Positions 21,738 through 32,694 of a stretch of 64,000 nt of DNA are shown here, one piece after another. Location: contig KN832870.1 in assembly GCA_000827325.1 (NCBI GenBank), positions 2,108,001-2,172,000 on the forward strand. Direction: 5' to 3'. Source of the stretch: Oidiodendron maius Zn (taxonomy: Eukaryota > Ascomycota > Leotiomycetes > Myxotrichaceae). A program made the translations under genes and the position numbers. The stretch's first letter is position 1, and the number at the start of each line of letters is the position of its first letter. A model generated the notes under the pieces. It was not told the DNA's origin. It saw only the letters and a list, made by a program, of their open reading frames with translations, and did no database searches.

Positions 21738-24700
21738 GAGGAAGATTAGCAGCTTCCAATTGGTGTTATAAATTTTTTCTCATAACAGAATTAACAAGAT
21801 AGCTAGAATTTGGAATTCTGACAACATTGTAACTTCATGCCTGATGAGATAATATCTAATCAGGCGGTAGGCGTTGTAACCTGTGCAACAATTACTCAAT
21901 CCATCAGTCGATAGATACGTATCCGACTATCCATTACAAAGAGAAAAGGGGGAAGCAATCACGTGGGGGCCATGCAAACCTTATCTCAGCTCTCCCACTC
22001 CTCATCCAGCTCTTCCTTGCGTTCGCCCAATGCAGGTGCCGCTTGGCCGCCGATATCTGGAGCTAGGAAATGATAACGGTAGGAGGAGAAGCCTCGGGCA
22101 GCGCCCAGACCGCCAAGTCCTGATACTGAGGTAAGACATTCTTGGTAGGTATCAGCGGCTGGGCATCTTTGTAGCTTTGCGGGGTTCTGCAGCTGCCTTC
22201 CTAACACGAAAGTGGCTGCTTATGTGACAGCGATGATGCCTTGGTTCCCCGTCTTATATATTTCAGACCCGGGTAGATGCTTCATGTACGATTTCTCGTG
22301 ACGTCAAAATACCTTGCTGTGTCCTTGGTGCGTTGCCGTGGATCCGTGCATGAGTAGTCATGGCCAACGCAGTTATTGAGGTAGATAGACTGGCAGTCTA
22401 CTTATCGCTTCTTACCGTGATTGCGAAGGGAGCTTTCCCCGCACTTATTTGCGCCCTCTCCACAATGCCTCGTAATTCCAATGCAGGGAACGCGAATCAT
22501 TAATGATGGGGGACTAGAACCCGTCCCCGCGCCGCCGTCTCCCTCTTCTGTTGCAGCTCCGCGGAGACCTATGGGTTATGAGGGAACGCAGGGTGTCGGT
22601 GGAAGCTGTAGGGAGGGACATCATGTTGCTTGCATTGGATGTAAGTTAGATGAGCACGAGCTTCTTTCGTATCGTAGACACGGGTTTTGATACAAGATAG
22701 CCCCTCACCTCACGTGTGATACGTAGGCGTGTCTATTCGTCCAATGCGGGAACCATAAGAGGTCTTGATATTAGGGGGTTAACGAGGTTGCCGAGAGGGG
22801 GGTGAGGATATAAGTTCGGTCTCGCCTCAACGGCTTGTCGATCTAGCGGCGGCTACTGTGTAAAACTCTAAAAGTGTGATGTGCAACAAAACAAGGCCTA
22901 TTCTTGGGTTCGCCACCTGCCACTGATGTTGGGTCAGTGAGATGGGCGTCTGGGCAAAACCAGATCGTGAGATTGACAGTAAGAAACCTTCTGAAGTGTC
23001 GGGAGCAGCCGAGCCAAGCTGGTGGAAGGTGCGCGAGGATCATAATTTGCAAGTGAGGAGAACAGATGGGGAAAGGTCTGGACATTGTCTCATTGTTTCA
23101 TCCTATCCTGGGCGGTGGGCCAGTTAAGCGGCGTGCTGATGAGGTAAGGCTACTAGACGGGGGTCGGCAGCAGCAAATGCATGAAGGAAACAAGTTATCG
23201 GAGGGTCTTCTCCGCCACACGCATGCTCGGGGACCAAACAGGAGCGCGGAGGGGCGCCCGGTAGGGATCCCATCTGCACCTTCAAGTAACGCGAGTCTAG
23301 ATTTCCAGACTCATACGTAGGGCCTGTTTGCCCGCTCTCAAGGTGTCCGCTTTACGCGGCTCGCAGAGCGGGACTGCGGGGACTCTACTCGACTTAACCT
23401 AATGTGTTCTTTGCTAAGACCTGACGATGCTCTCGGACGATGGGACCGGACGACCCGCCCATTCCCCTCAGCGAGTGTGCTGCGATGGCCAGACCTAGCG
23501 AAGAGTTGGAGGCGTCCAAGGAAAAGGTACGAACGATGGGATCCAATGCTCGTCGAGCTGGGCGGCTGAGGAGGGATGGCACGGATCCGTCGGAGTGCAT
23601 TTTGATAGCGTCTGTGATGGTGCGGTTGCGTGGTTGGGTAATCAGAAGTTATCTCACCGCCATAGACAAGGGGCGACGATCGATGCGACGTGAAGATCAG
23701 TTCTGGGAGATAACAAATCTCCTCCGGGCTGACTCCTCCAGGGGGCTATCTGATAAGGCCAGCAAAGACTTTGCAACAACTTGCAAGTGAATTGCGACTT
23801 CGGAAGGTGGGGAGGAGTTGAAGACAAGAAGCTCCTTTGGTTATTTTACGTGTGCCACATCGCTCGGCCTTCCATTCTGCGTTATTAATAGACTATTGCT
23901 GGGAATATGCAGTCGCCTCTCGTGGGTAGATGGATTATAGGGGGGGCGCGAGACGTCTCGGATGAAGCATCGCGTATCTGCAGAGATACAAATCTGAGAG
24001 GAGGGAGAAAAATCTTTGAGCAAAATGGAGGCAAAAGTCTCGTATCGTGGGTAAGTGTTGGGACGGCTGGGTTGCATCGTTCCCAGTGCGGACGGTAGAG
24101 GCGGGCCAAGCGAGGGAGGCGGGGTGGGATAGTCGTCGTACCAAGATCAAAGATCTAGGCTATGATCAGCCCCTGGCCTACGCGCTGCGTATTATAGTAA
24201 ATGAAGAGGAGCTGTTCACGACTCGATCTGTGCAATCCTCCGATGAACAGCTGCACTGCTTCCATAGACATACTTGATCGTGCGTCGTGTATATTGTCGA
24301 ACCTGGCACAGCTCTCACGAGGTCTCTCGCAAAGGAAGAATATGTTCACCCTGGCACAGGACCGTCTGGTATTCTGGAATGTCTTGGCGAGGAGCTCCAG
24401 TGCCACAGCAGCCGTTTTGGCTTGAGAGGGGGAGACCATTGGTTCCCACTTACGGTACAGGCTCTGCAGGCTCTTGCACCATGTCTCTCCCGAACATTGC
24501 ACAGTGGTCGATACAGAGTATCGTCGTGGATGAAAGGCTCCGCGCCCTGGTCGAAGCTCGACATGCTCGACATTCGCCCCGCCAAGCTGCCTACTCGTAG
24601 GTTGCGAGTAACTGTACAGAGGAAGACTCTGCCGGTCCCTGTCAGCATTGCCTGGGGTGTGCAGGCGCCGGGCAGTGTGGTGTCTGACCACCGCGAGTGG

Positions 24701-25982
24701 TGGCTGCGGCGGCAGGGGGATTTGGGAATGGCAATGCGAAGAGCGACGATCCATAGTGGCCGGTCGTCCTGCCCTGTCCACATCGTGCTGTGTGCGTCTG
24801 TCAGTGTCAAGCCCTCGGGGGGTTTGGAAGTCTAGAGGGTTTGGGTGGATACCACACCTTCTGGTACCGCTTGGGCCGGAGGCAAGATCCTCAACGGCGG
24901 GCTCTAGCTTCCCCCCCAAACACGGCTGGCATGATGGTGGCAATGAATTCTTCGCAGCCAGACCGCGACGGCCCATGGATCCTGGCCTCTCGGGCTCCAG
25001 GCCATGGCTGAAGGGGATTAGCAGGCATCGCAGGCGTAGCATCCTTTGCATCGCCCAGAACGCCCCCATCAGCCTCCGCGGGGGTCGCACCTCCTCTGTT
25101 GGATGTTGGTGAGCGTCGTGTTGAGGATATATGCAAAAATCGGCAGATAAAATAACCCTCTGGTGTTTTGGGTGAATATATAGATATACACACGGAATTA
25201 CTGAGATTTCCCTCCTTCAAGCACCACGGCCGCCTTATCCATCACTCAACCCTCCCCTTTTCCCTCTCGCGCCCAGGACGTCATTCTGCACCCTGCAACG
25301 GGGGTGGATCCTCGAATCATCTCCCTGGAAGGCACAGACTCTGGACCACTCTGTGAACATCGCCCGTCGAACTGCGTTTTCTGTCCTGCCCACTGCCGCT
25401 GCCGCCTCCTCCCAAAACTCATCCTCCTCCTTCAACATTCCACACTGTGGCATCCTCCCCTTTCCTCTTCCTCCCTCTATCTCCCTCCCTCTCCATAATA
25501 CAGGATTGCATCGAATTGTTTTATTTTCCTTTACGTGGTGTGGATCTCGCGGTCGTTCTTGCCACCAGTCTCCGGAAAAGACTCGCTCTCCCTGCGAGGA
25601 TTCGCCCCGGCGCTGCTGCTCTTCCTCCTCCTGCCGCCAGCGATATCCATTGTCTCTCGATCTCCTCTTGTAAGTTCGCAGACCCCCCCTTCGACCGTCC
25701 CCCGCCATCTTCGATCTCCTCCTAGACACCTATCACGAATCTCAATATCTTTCTTCTGCCCTTTTTTTTGGCGCCTCGCCTCCTCGAACACCCGGCTGAC
25801 CCGGGCCCTACTTTCAGATTTTAGTCAGGAGGCGTCCCAACTTCTCTTCAACTCTTTATCGAGCCGTCCAGATCTTCAATGATACGGGGGATTGAATAGG
25901 CTACTCGACGCTTCCTATCGTCGAACAGCATTGTCGCCGTCGGGTCGAATCCCCTCCCCGTGAGTATAGCTCCACCGTACGG
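21738..25982. other. 4.2 kb without a supportable gene; right end is a long 5' leader
   Basis: I found no domain and no exon chain. GC-rich parts (about 24150-25100) are open in several frames on both strands at once, typical of chance openness rather than coding. A minus-strand stretch at 21986-22207 preceded by a TATATAAG at about 22253-22260 looks slightly protein-like (GGLGAARGFSSYRYHF and an acidic end) but has no in-frame ATG. From about 25200 to 25982 the plus strand is strongly CT-rich, fitting the promoter and 5' leader of the CBM21 gene. Confidence 0.45.
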
Positions 25983-28245
25983 ATGCCTTACACGCCTCCT
26001 TCTCAACGATCTCCAACCGCCTCTACCGACTCGTCCCCAAGCGTCACTCGCCGTACTTCATGGCAACATCCCTCCTCGTGGGGTCCTGCGGCCTCTACTA
26101 AATCTGAACTGCCACGGTCAGCATCGTATCTGACGCGGCACCGAAGGACAGCCTCGAATCGCGCGCCAGCTGCCCAGGACTCCACGCCACCAACCACTGC
26201 AGATACCAGCCAGATTGGCATTGCTCTCCTTCGACAATCCCCGCCCCCGGTGACAGATGAATCGAAGATACCCGTCGGCGCCGTTATCTCACCTCCTGAC
26301 TCGCTAGTGAACTCAAGTGATGATGAAGAGACGAAGGCAGGGCCAGGGGGTCGGCAATTGGAGAACCTGGCAGAGCTGCAGGCTGCGGTTAGGATTATGG
26401 AACAACAGAGGGACGGTTTCTCAAGCTCGGGTCCAGGAAACGCAGCACCACTAGGGGAGACACCTGAACAGGGACTAGCCCTACTCATGCTCGCTGAGGG
26501 CCTACAGAAGAAGGCAACTGCCACGCATGTCGAGCGTGCTGCTCCCCTGCGAAAGCTGGGACATAGCAGATCGAGCACGGAACCCACTGCCTTTATTGAT
26601 CTGCGGCCCGCCGATACCTCCGAGACACCATCCACAGCCTCCGAGGACGAGATAAGCGATGAAGAGGGTAAGGAGAGCCGGCGGAAACCTCCCATGCTAA
26701 GGAAGAAGTCAGGGGAGCTCGTCAGACCCGCTCTCCGACCGTCATCTGCTCGACGGCGCCCATCGAGCATGCCCGGCACGCCGACGTTCTCCAAGGCTGT
26801 TCATTTCGACTCCCACCTTGAGCATATCAGGCACTTCCTCCAAGTCGATAAGCCCCTGGCAGTCAGTGCTGGCTCATCGCCTGTCGCTGCGTACGATAGT
26901 GAAGTGGAGTTTCCCTTTGACGAGTCACCTCCCTTCGAATGGGCCATCGTCGTCTCCAACTTCCCTGCCGATACCCCTCTTCGCCTCGCCCACCCCGTCA
27001 GGGTTGAAAGAGTGTTTCTGTCCAGCGACAATAAGAATCTGGTTGGCAGTGTTTCAGTTGCAAACCTTGCGTTCCAGAAGACAGTTATCGCTCGCTTTAC
27101 TTTGGACTACTGGAAGACTACATCTGAGGTCGTCGCCGAGTACAACCATGATGTCCGCCACCCTAAACATGCAGACGGCCGTGACAGATTTAATTTCAAC
27201 ATCAAGTTAGCGGATCTCGCTAACCTTGAGGCCAAGACGATGTTCTTCTGCGTCAAGTATGTCGTGAATGGCACGGAGTACTGGGATAACAACAACTCGG
27301 TCAACTTCCAGGTTGATTTCCGAAAGAAGGACAAGCCTCGGAATGGGAAGAATGGGCTTGCCGGAGCTGCCTCGAGACCTATCAACAGCCCATTGCCGCG
27401 AAGCCATGCAAGATTACCTCCATCTGTTGGGCCCAGCCCGAAGACCATTCCTGCAACGTTCGACGACTTCGGGGAAGGCTTTGATGAGAAGTACAAGTTG
27501 CCGAAATTCCAGCAGCCGTTCCACACTTACCTGGGAGAGTCGGCCGCCCCGCTCCGGCTAAAGGGTGTGAATGCTGCAACGGAACTTCCAGACCGTCGAT
27601 CTCCTGTCGCTGGTCAAGCCTTTGGCAACCGATATGACTTTGGAGCATCCTTAACGGCAGCAATTAACGCTACGAGCACATGGCCAGGTGGCCTTCCCTC
27701 CAAAGTTGGTGTAAAGAAGCAGCCCTCCAAAGTGGTTCCAGATGCAGAGAATTCTTCATCGGCCATTAGCATGGGCAGCTCTAGATCTTTCAAGCCGGTC
27801 CCGACAGGAACTAGTGACTCTGGACCTGGAGCCGACTCGCCCATACTTTCTTCTCAATCTTACAACGAACTCCTGGACAAATATTGCTTCGTACGTTAAC
27901 TAACGCCAATAAGACGACTCGGAGCGTAACTAACAATGCATATAGTTTGGATCGGCGAGATCTTCTCCGCAATTCCGGGACGGGACCATAGGATCTAGCC
28001 AGCTGGACGGCTCTAACGAGTCCGAGTACGTGACTTCGTCGTATGATTCTACTGCCGACAACAGTCCAGTTATTATGGACAGGAAGCCACAACCAGCGAG
28101 AACGGAATCATCTCGTCCGGCCAGGTCTAGCAGCCCGGCCCCCATGACCAGCTTGGTTACGGGTACGTCACCGATGTACTCTCCTTTTGAAGTCCGAGAT
28201 TTTCCGTTTCACGAAGCTCATACCGCCACAGCAATCCGAGGTTGA
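25983..28245 (+). CDS. protein phosphatase 1 regulatory subunit with CBM21 (Gac1/Gip2-like), 735 aa
   Basis: Two exons, 25983-27890 and 27946-28245, with a GTACGT...CTAAC...ATAG intron. The first ~270 residues are Ser/Pro-rich and disordered. KAVHFD near residue 271 is an RVxF-type PP1 docking motif. A CBM21 carbohydrate-binding domain spans about residues 315-450, with FEWAIVVSNF, VERVFLSSDN, VANLAFQKTVIARFTLDYW and the WDNNNSVNFQV end. The C-terminal ~280 residues are again disordered, with FHTYLGESAAPLRL-like short conserved patches. This family brings PP1 to glycogen and glycogen synthase, favouring glycogen storage, and links to stress and glucose repression in yeast. Motif order and length are as expected. 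The leader before the ATG is long and pyrimidine-rich. Confidence 0.92.
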
Positions 28246-29386
28246 AATACTTCGGATGTTGACGTTTCAGGATCTGGCACAATTATGGAGTTCATCACAC
28301 ACCATGATTCGAACATAATCTTTCTTTCGGTTTCTTAGGGAATCGATAAGTACGATATACTAGGATTACCTCTTGACTGAGCGTGGTCTACAATTAGAGG
28401 CAGATTTGCTCGGGAATTCTTGATGCGATTCCTCGTCTTTATTAGCGGTGCTCTTCCGGGGTTTGGGATGGTGCGAACACGTTTTGTCTTGCATTTTTGC
28501 GCGGTGGAAAAACGGAATTGGCGTTTACGTTTGATTTGGGCCTTTCATGAGATTGCTAATTTTTGAGCGCCTGTTTCTTGCATGTCCTTTTCCTCCATTA
28601 CTTCTGGCCGCTATGCACCGCGCCGACTCTACTCCTTCTGTGCATAAAATGGGTTATTTAATAGGAATAGGACGGAGATGAGGCAGCGAGGGCTGGGAGG
28701 GCCGCGAGCTCTCAGATTGATGATTGCTTTTGTTTTTGGAAAGAAGAAAAGCCGGCTTGTTATGTTTTATGGGCCGATACGAGGATACTCTCCTCGGTGT
28801 TCGAAGGGAGGCGGATTCGAGGTTAGGTGTACATCCTCGAGACATACGGAACCGTGGGGTACAGGCAGGCATGATGAGATCGAGTTGTGAGCACATTTGC
28901 GAGCTTCTGTCAGCTGCTGCCGGCGAGCAGATGATTGATATGATAGCAGAGATGAATCAACGAACACGATGATACACCTACTATGCACTGTACTTGTAAC
29001 CCGTGATTGTGTATCATAATTAGATCCTCAATATTCTCACTCGGAGTAGCTCCTTTCTGATAATTGGCTGCTGTGGTCTTGGTTTTCAGATCATTATATA
29101 AGCAAGGCTTTGAAATCCGAGAGCTCCCATTCATCTTTTCCGGTTCTCTTTCAAATCCATCGCCGAAAGATCAGCAACCCACGACCAACGGCTCAGGCCG
29201 ATGACGAGACGTGAGATTGGAGTGGTATACCTAGCAGAGACGGGCTTGGAAAGGATTGCTGGCCAATTGCTAAGAACAGGTTCTTTAGATATCAATTGGC
29301 ACAGATAAGCGGCGGTACAGATCTGGTAGAAGATGGAGAGAGTAGCTCTTGGGATATGGCGCAGGAGCTCCCGAGCGAGAATTAGC
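28246..29386. other. intergenic
   Basis: 3' region of the CBM21 gene and promoter of the BolA gene. Short open frames on both strands have no recognisable content. An in-frame ATG at 29333 could extend the BolA protein by 18 residues. Confidence 0.5.
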
Positions 29387-29776
29387 ATGACCACGACCTT
29401 CAGAATTACTCCATTAATACTCCCTTCTGCACGCCCCCTTCTCTCCTACATAGTCTTCCAGAGCACAACCTCAATACGGCAGTACAGTTCGACAGGGGGA
29501 CAACCACAACCACAGTCACCAGCACCACTCGAGCCTCCCGCAGACTTAGACGACAAGGAACGCGCGGTCTTCGAACAATTAGTAGCGGGACTACAACCCG
29601 CGGAGTTGGTGGTGCGCGACGTGTCTGGAGGCTGCGGCAGCATGTATGCGATTGAGGTAGCGAGTGAGCGGTTCCGGGGAATGGGCATACTGGCACAGCA
29701 GAAGATGGTGAATAAATTGTTAGAGAAAGAGATTGTGGGATGGCATGGAGTGCAACTTAAGACGAGAGTTCCATAG
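29387..29776 (+). CDS. mitochondrial BolA-like protein (Bol3/BOLA3 type), 129 aa
   Basis: Single exon. The N-terminus from this ATG is rich in Arg, Ser, Thr and Leu without acids (RITPLILPSARPLL, IRQYSS), a good mitochondrial presequence; the upstream ATG at 29333 would add 18 Arg-rich residues and is the alternative start. A proline-rich linker precedes the BolA fold (about residues 55-128): VRDVSGGCGSMYAIEV, RFRGMGILAQQKMVNKLL and WHGVQLKT. The SGGCG cysteine and the WHG histidine match the two residues that in human BOLA3 help hold a [2Fe-2S] cluster with monothiol glutaredoxin 5. Role by family: late delivery of [4Fe-4S] clusters to lipoate synthase and other mitochondrial targets. Convergent with the epimerase gene, stops 117 nt apart. 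Confidence 0.9.
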   Translation: MTTTFRITPLILPSARPLLSYIVFQSTTSIRQYSSTGGQPQPQSPAPLEPPADLDDKERAVFEQLVAGLQPAELVVRDVSGGCGSMYAIEVASERFRGMGILAQQKMVNKLLEKEIVGWHGVQLKTRVP

Positions 29777-29893
29777 GTGGAGAGGAAATGTATTATAAAG
29801 GATGCGGGGAAAAGTCATGAATGAGAGGAATACACACCACTTCGAGGTATATATAGGTGAGAAATGTTATTATCTCCAATGTATATCATATAC

Positions 29894-30862
29894 TTATATC
29901 CCTTCGTTCTCGATATAATCCCTCACCGCCTGCTCAAAACTAACGTCTTTCTTGAACCCCACACTATACGCTAAGGTATTATCAAACTCAGTCCCCCAGC
30001 TCCTCAAGATCCTCTCTGTAACGGGATCCGTCTCCTCCTTCAGAAACTTCAACTTCTCCTCCCCCGCCACCTTCGCCAACGAATCCATCATATCCTGCAC
30101 GCTGACTCCAATACCAGGCATATTCACCACTCTCTTATGCAGAGGCAATTTCCCTTGGAAATCCACACTCAGCGCAAAAACCAAATTCTCTGCCAGCGTT
30201 CGCGGACTGCACAACCAGCTCCTGAAATGGCGGTCCTTTAGGGGAATCACGCACTCCTTCCTACTCAACGGCTCCCTAATCATCCCGCTCAGGAAACTGC
30301 TGGCCGCCGCAGTGGGCTTGCCTGGGCGCACGCAGATGGTCGGGAAGCGTAACGCCACGCCGTCGATGAATCCCCTGCGGGTGTAATCGTTGATTAGCGC
30401 CTCGCACATGAGTTTTTGTGTGCCGTAACTGCCTTCTGGTGTGGGCTGTACGGTCTCATCGATCACGGCGGGGAGAGGCTGACCGTATACGGCCTGGGAG
30501 GAAGCGTACAGCACGCGAATGGGCGAAGGGAGTTGGCGGAGCTGTTCAAGAACGGAGAGCGTGGCGTGCAGGTTGACTTGCATTCCGAGGTCGAAATTCG
30601 CTTCAGCGCCAGAGGACATGATTCCATGGAGCAGGATGGCGGCGTCGAGGGGGGCGGAAGAAGAGAAGAGCAATGTCAGGGACGAAGGGTCGCACAGGTC
30701 AGCTTTGATGGTTATGGCGTTAGACGGGTTCAAGGATCTTTCGGGGATGGGAGGCAAGATCACATCGGTGAGGATTAGTTGGTACTGGGGCTCGGAGAGC
30801 AGGCGCTCTGCTAGGAGCTGGCCTATAAATCCTGCGGCGCCAGTGATGAGGACCTTGGGCAT
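29894..30862 (-). CDS. NAD-dependent epimerase/dehydratase, DenD-like (D-erythronate dehydrogenase type), 322 aa
   Basis: Single exon. An extended-SDR Rossmann start (LITGAAGFIGQ, residues 5-15), an acidic residue ending the second strand (LTDV), an active-site SSQAVYG and Y-x3-K (YGTQK) are all present. Late motifs (RFPTICVRPG, the IREPLSRKECVIPL loop, RSWLCSPRTLAENL and GIGVSVQDMMDSLAKVAGEE) resemble the DenD subgroup of SDRs, which oxidise D-erythronate-type sugar acids in bacteria. Length (322) matches. The gene starts 368 nt from a divergent class II aldolase, which strengthens a sugar-acid catabolic role (inference). Without a tree, another epimerase subgroup is possible. Confidence 0.88.
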   Translation of the reverse strand: MPKVLITGAAGFIGQLLAERLLSEPQYQLILTDVILPPIPERSLNPSNAITIKADLCDPSSLTLLFSSSAPLDAAILLHGIMSSGAEANFDLGMQVNLHATLSVLEQLRQLPSPIRVLYASSQAVYGQPLPAVIDETVQPTPEGSYGTQKLMCEALINDYTRRGFIDGVALRFPTICVRPGKPTAAASSFLSGMIREPLSRKECVIPLKDRHFRSWLCSPRTLAENLVFALSVDFQGKLPLHKRVVNMPGIGVSVQDMMDSLAKVAGEEKLKFLKEETDPVTERILRSWGTEFDNTLAYSVGFKKDVSFEQAVRDYIENEGI

Positions 30863-31230
30863 TGTTGGTGGAGGGGTAGTTAAGGAGCTTGGGTGTTGTA
30901 CTGATGGAGGATCCAGGAATGTATATATTATCTATACGGATGTATATGTGTATCCCATATTATACAACACTACATGAAAAGGCAAACAAAAGAAGATATA
31001 TCTGGAGTTGCACGTAAGGAGTGGGATGAGGCTGTTGATGCTGTCTTGATGCTCGGCAAACTTCCCCCTTTTCTGTGGGGTAGCGGGGCTGAACATCCCA
31101 CCTTTATAGACGTGCCCGGCTATTACTATCCCGAAGGAACTTCTTGTCGGCTTCAATTTATACTCATTTTTGAATTTGGATATACACACTTATCTCGGGA
31201 CTGGCCGGCTTCGAACATATTTAAATCAAC
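30863..31230. promoter_or_regulatory. bidirectional promoter between DenD-like and aldolase genes
   Basis: A 368 nt AT-rich region lies between two divergent start codons, with TATATTATC and GTATATGTGTATCC-like stretches near the DenD side and ATTTAAATC 10 nt before the aldolase ATG. No specific operator was recognised, but a shared promoter would allow joint control. Confidence 0.5.
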
Positions 31231-32430
31231 ATGGCTAATCCTATGGAAAATAATAAGGCTGTGAAGATGCTAAGAGCAGCGGAAGAAGGCGGGTATGGAG
31301 TGGTTGGCGTGGTTTCCGTTCGTTCTTTCAACCTAAGCATATCAAACATGCATTGCACAGAGCACAGGCTGATTTGGGCTGCCGCAGTACAATCTCGAAA
31401 CAATAGCTGCGGTGGTCAAGGCTGCTGAAGCAAAACGCAGCCCAGCTCAGATCCTGCTCTTTCCTTGGGCTCTCCACTATTCGCCGCTCCTCATCCATCT
31501 CGCTGCCGCGGCATGCGCAACGGCCAAGGTGCCGATTGTGTTACATCTAGACCATGCCCAGAGTGAGGAAGAAATCATGCAGGTAAGTAATATTTACCCG
31601 GATACGACAACTGAGGCAAGGGGAATGAATTATGATAACAGATTTCCAGGCTGCGACGTATCCATTCGATAGTATAATGGTGGATATGTCTCATTATGAG
31701 AAAGAAGAGAATCTTGAGAAAACAGAACGTATTACCAAATATCTACATAGCAAGGGTATTGCAACAGAAGCAGAGCCAGGAAGAATTAATGGTGGTGAAG
31801 ACGGAGTGAAGGATACGGGAGACCTCGAAGGCCTGCTAACCACTGAAGAGGAAGCCAAGAAATTTGTGAACACGGGAATTGATTTCCTGGCACCCGCATT
31901 CGGGAATGTCCATGGCAACTATGGGGGTGTTGAAAATATTAAGCTGGACTTTGAGAGGTGAGATTGAATGCCTGTTTATCACATCTTTATATGAAGCTCC
32001 AAGCCATGAAAATCGCTGATGCCCCCTTCATTCATCGGCTGCGCCGCCATCTTGTGGCTTGCCTCGAGTTAAAATCTTTAAATCTACTCATATCCTACTC
32101 AGATATCTTCAATTCTCCATTACATAACCCTCCATCTCAAGCCCTAACCTATATTGCAGACTAAAAGGCATCCGCTCCGCAGCAGCAGCAAAATCCTGCC
32201 TCGTCCTACATGGGACCAACACCTTTCCAGACGAGATCATGAAGGCGTGTGTTAAAGGAGGCATGACGCGCTGCAACGTCAATGATCTAGTGCTGTATAA
32301 GTACAATAAGTATGTTGCGGAGAATACGGGCAAGGTGCCTCTGACAGAGCTGATGGGCAGGGGGACAGAGCTGATTCAGGAGCAGATAGAGCATCAGATG
32401 GATGTCATGGGGAGCACTGGGAAAGTATGA
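31231..32430 (+). CDS. class II ketose-bisphosphate aldolase-like protein, 286 aa
   Basis: Four exons: 31231-31317, 31388-31582, 31650-31957 and 32160-32430; the third intron is long at 202 nt. The protein is a TIM barrel of the class II aldolase family: IVLHLDHAQSEEE (zinc His and following acid), SIMVDMSHY, AEPGRINGGED, a second zinc His in AFGNVHGNYGG, and LVLHGTN with a third His and the phosphate-binding NVNDL region. The length matches short tagatose/fructose-bisphosphate aldolases of the GatY/KbaY type rather than yeast Fba1 (~360 aa). It would split or form a ketose phosphate using Zn2+. The first intron donor (GTTCGT) is the least certain; GTTTCC a few bases earlier would drop two residues. 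Divergent from the DenD-like gene. Confidence 0.85.
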
Positions 32431-32694
32431 TAAAAACACATACAGAAGGTCGGAGATTGTTGTCGGTAGTAGTCCAAAGGCACTGGGTAAGAAGCCGTTG
32501 GTTGAATAGCCAAAAGCTTTCAGGGTTATTGAAGTCACTACTTAAAACCCACCGCTTTCCAATTTACCAATACCATAGTTATGTCCAAGCCCTAATCATG
32601 ATCGTCAATCCCAAATGCCTATTCCCATTCCCCGCTCGAACACCAAGCTGCGCATATTGCACAATACATATATATTCAAAACCCCCCTTCATAT

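Noticed and set aside
23440-23790. A 116-codon plus-strand open frame
   Set aside because: No domain, no promoter signal and no codon pattern distinguishing it from the overlapping minus-strand frame.
24155-25090. A 311-codon minus-strand open frame, with plus-strand frames open over the same bases
   Set aside because: GC-rich DNA open in several frames at once, with no domain, no splice logic and a composition rich in Arg, Ser and Pro typical of chance frames.
25930-25965. GGGTCGAATCCC, resembling a tRNA T-loop
   Set aside because: No matching acceptor, D or anticodon arms upstream; chance similarity in a pyrimidine-rich leader.
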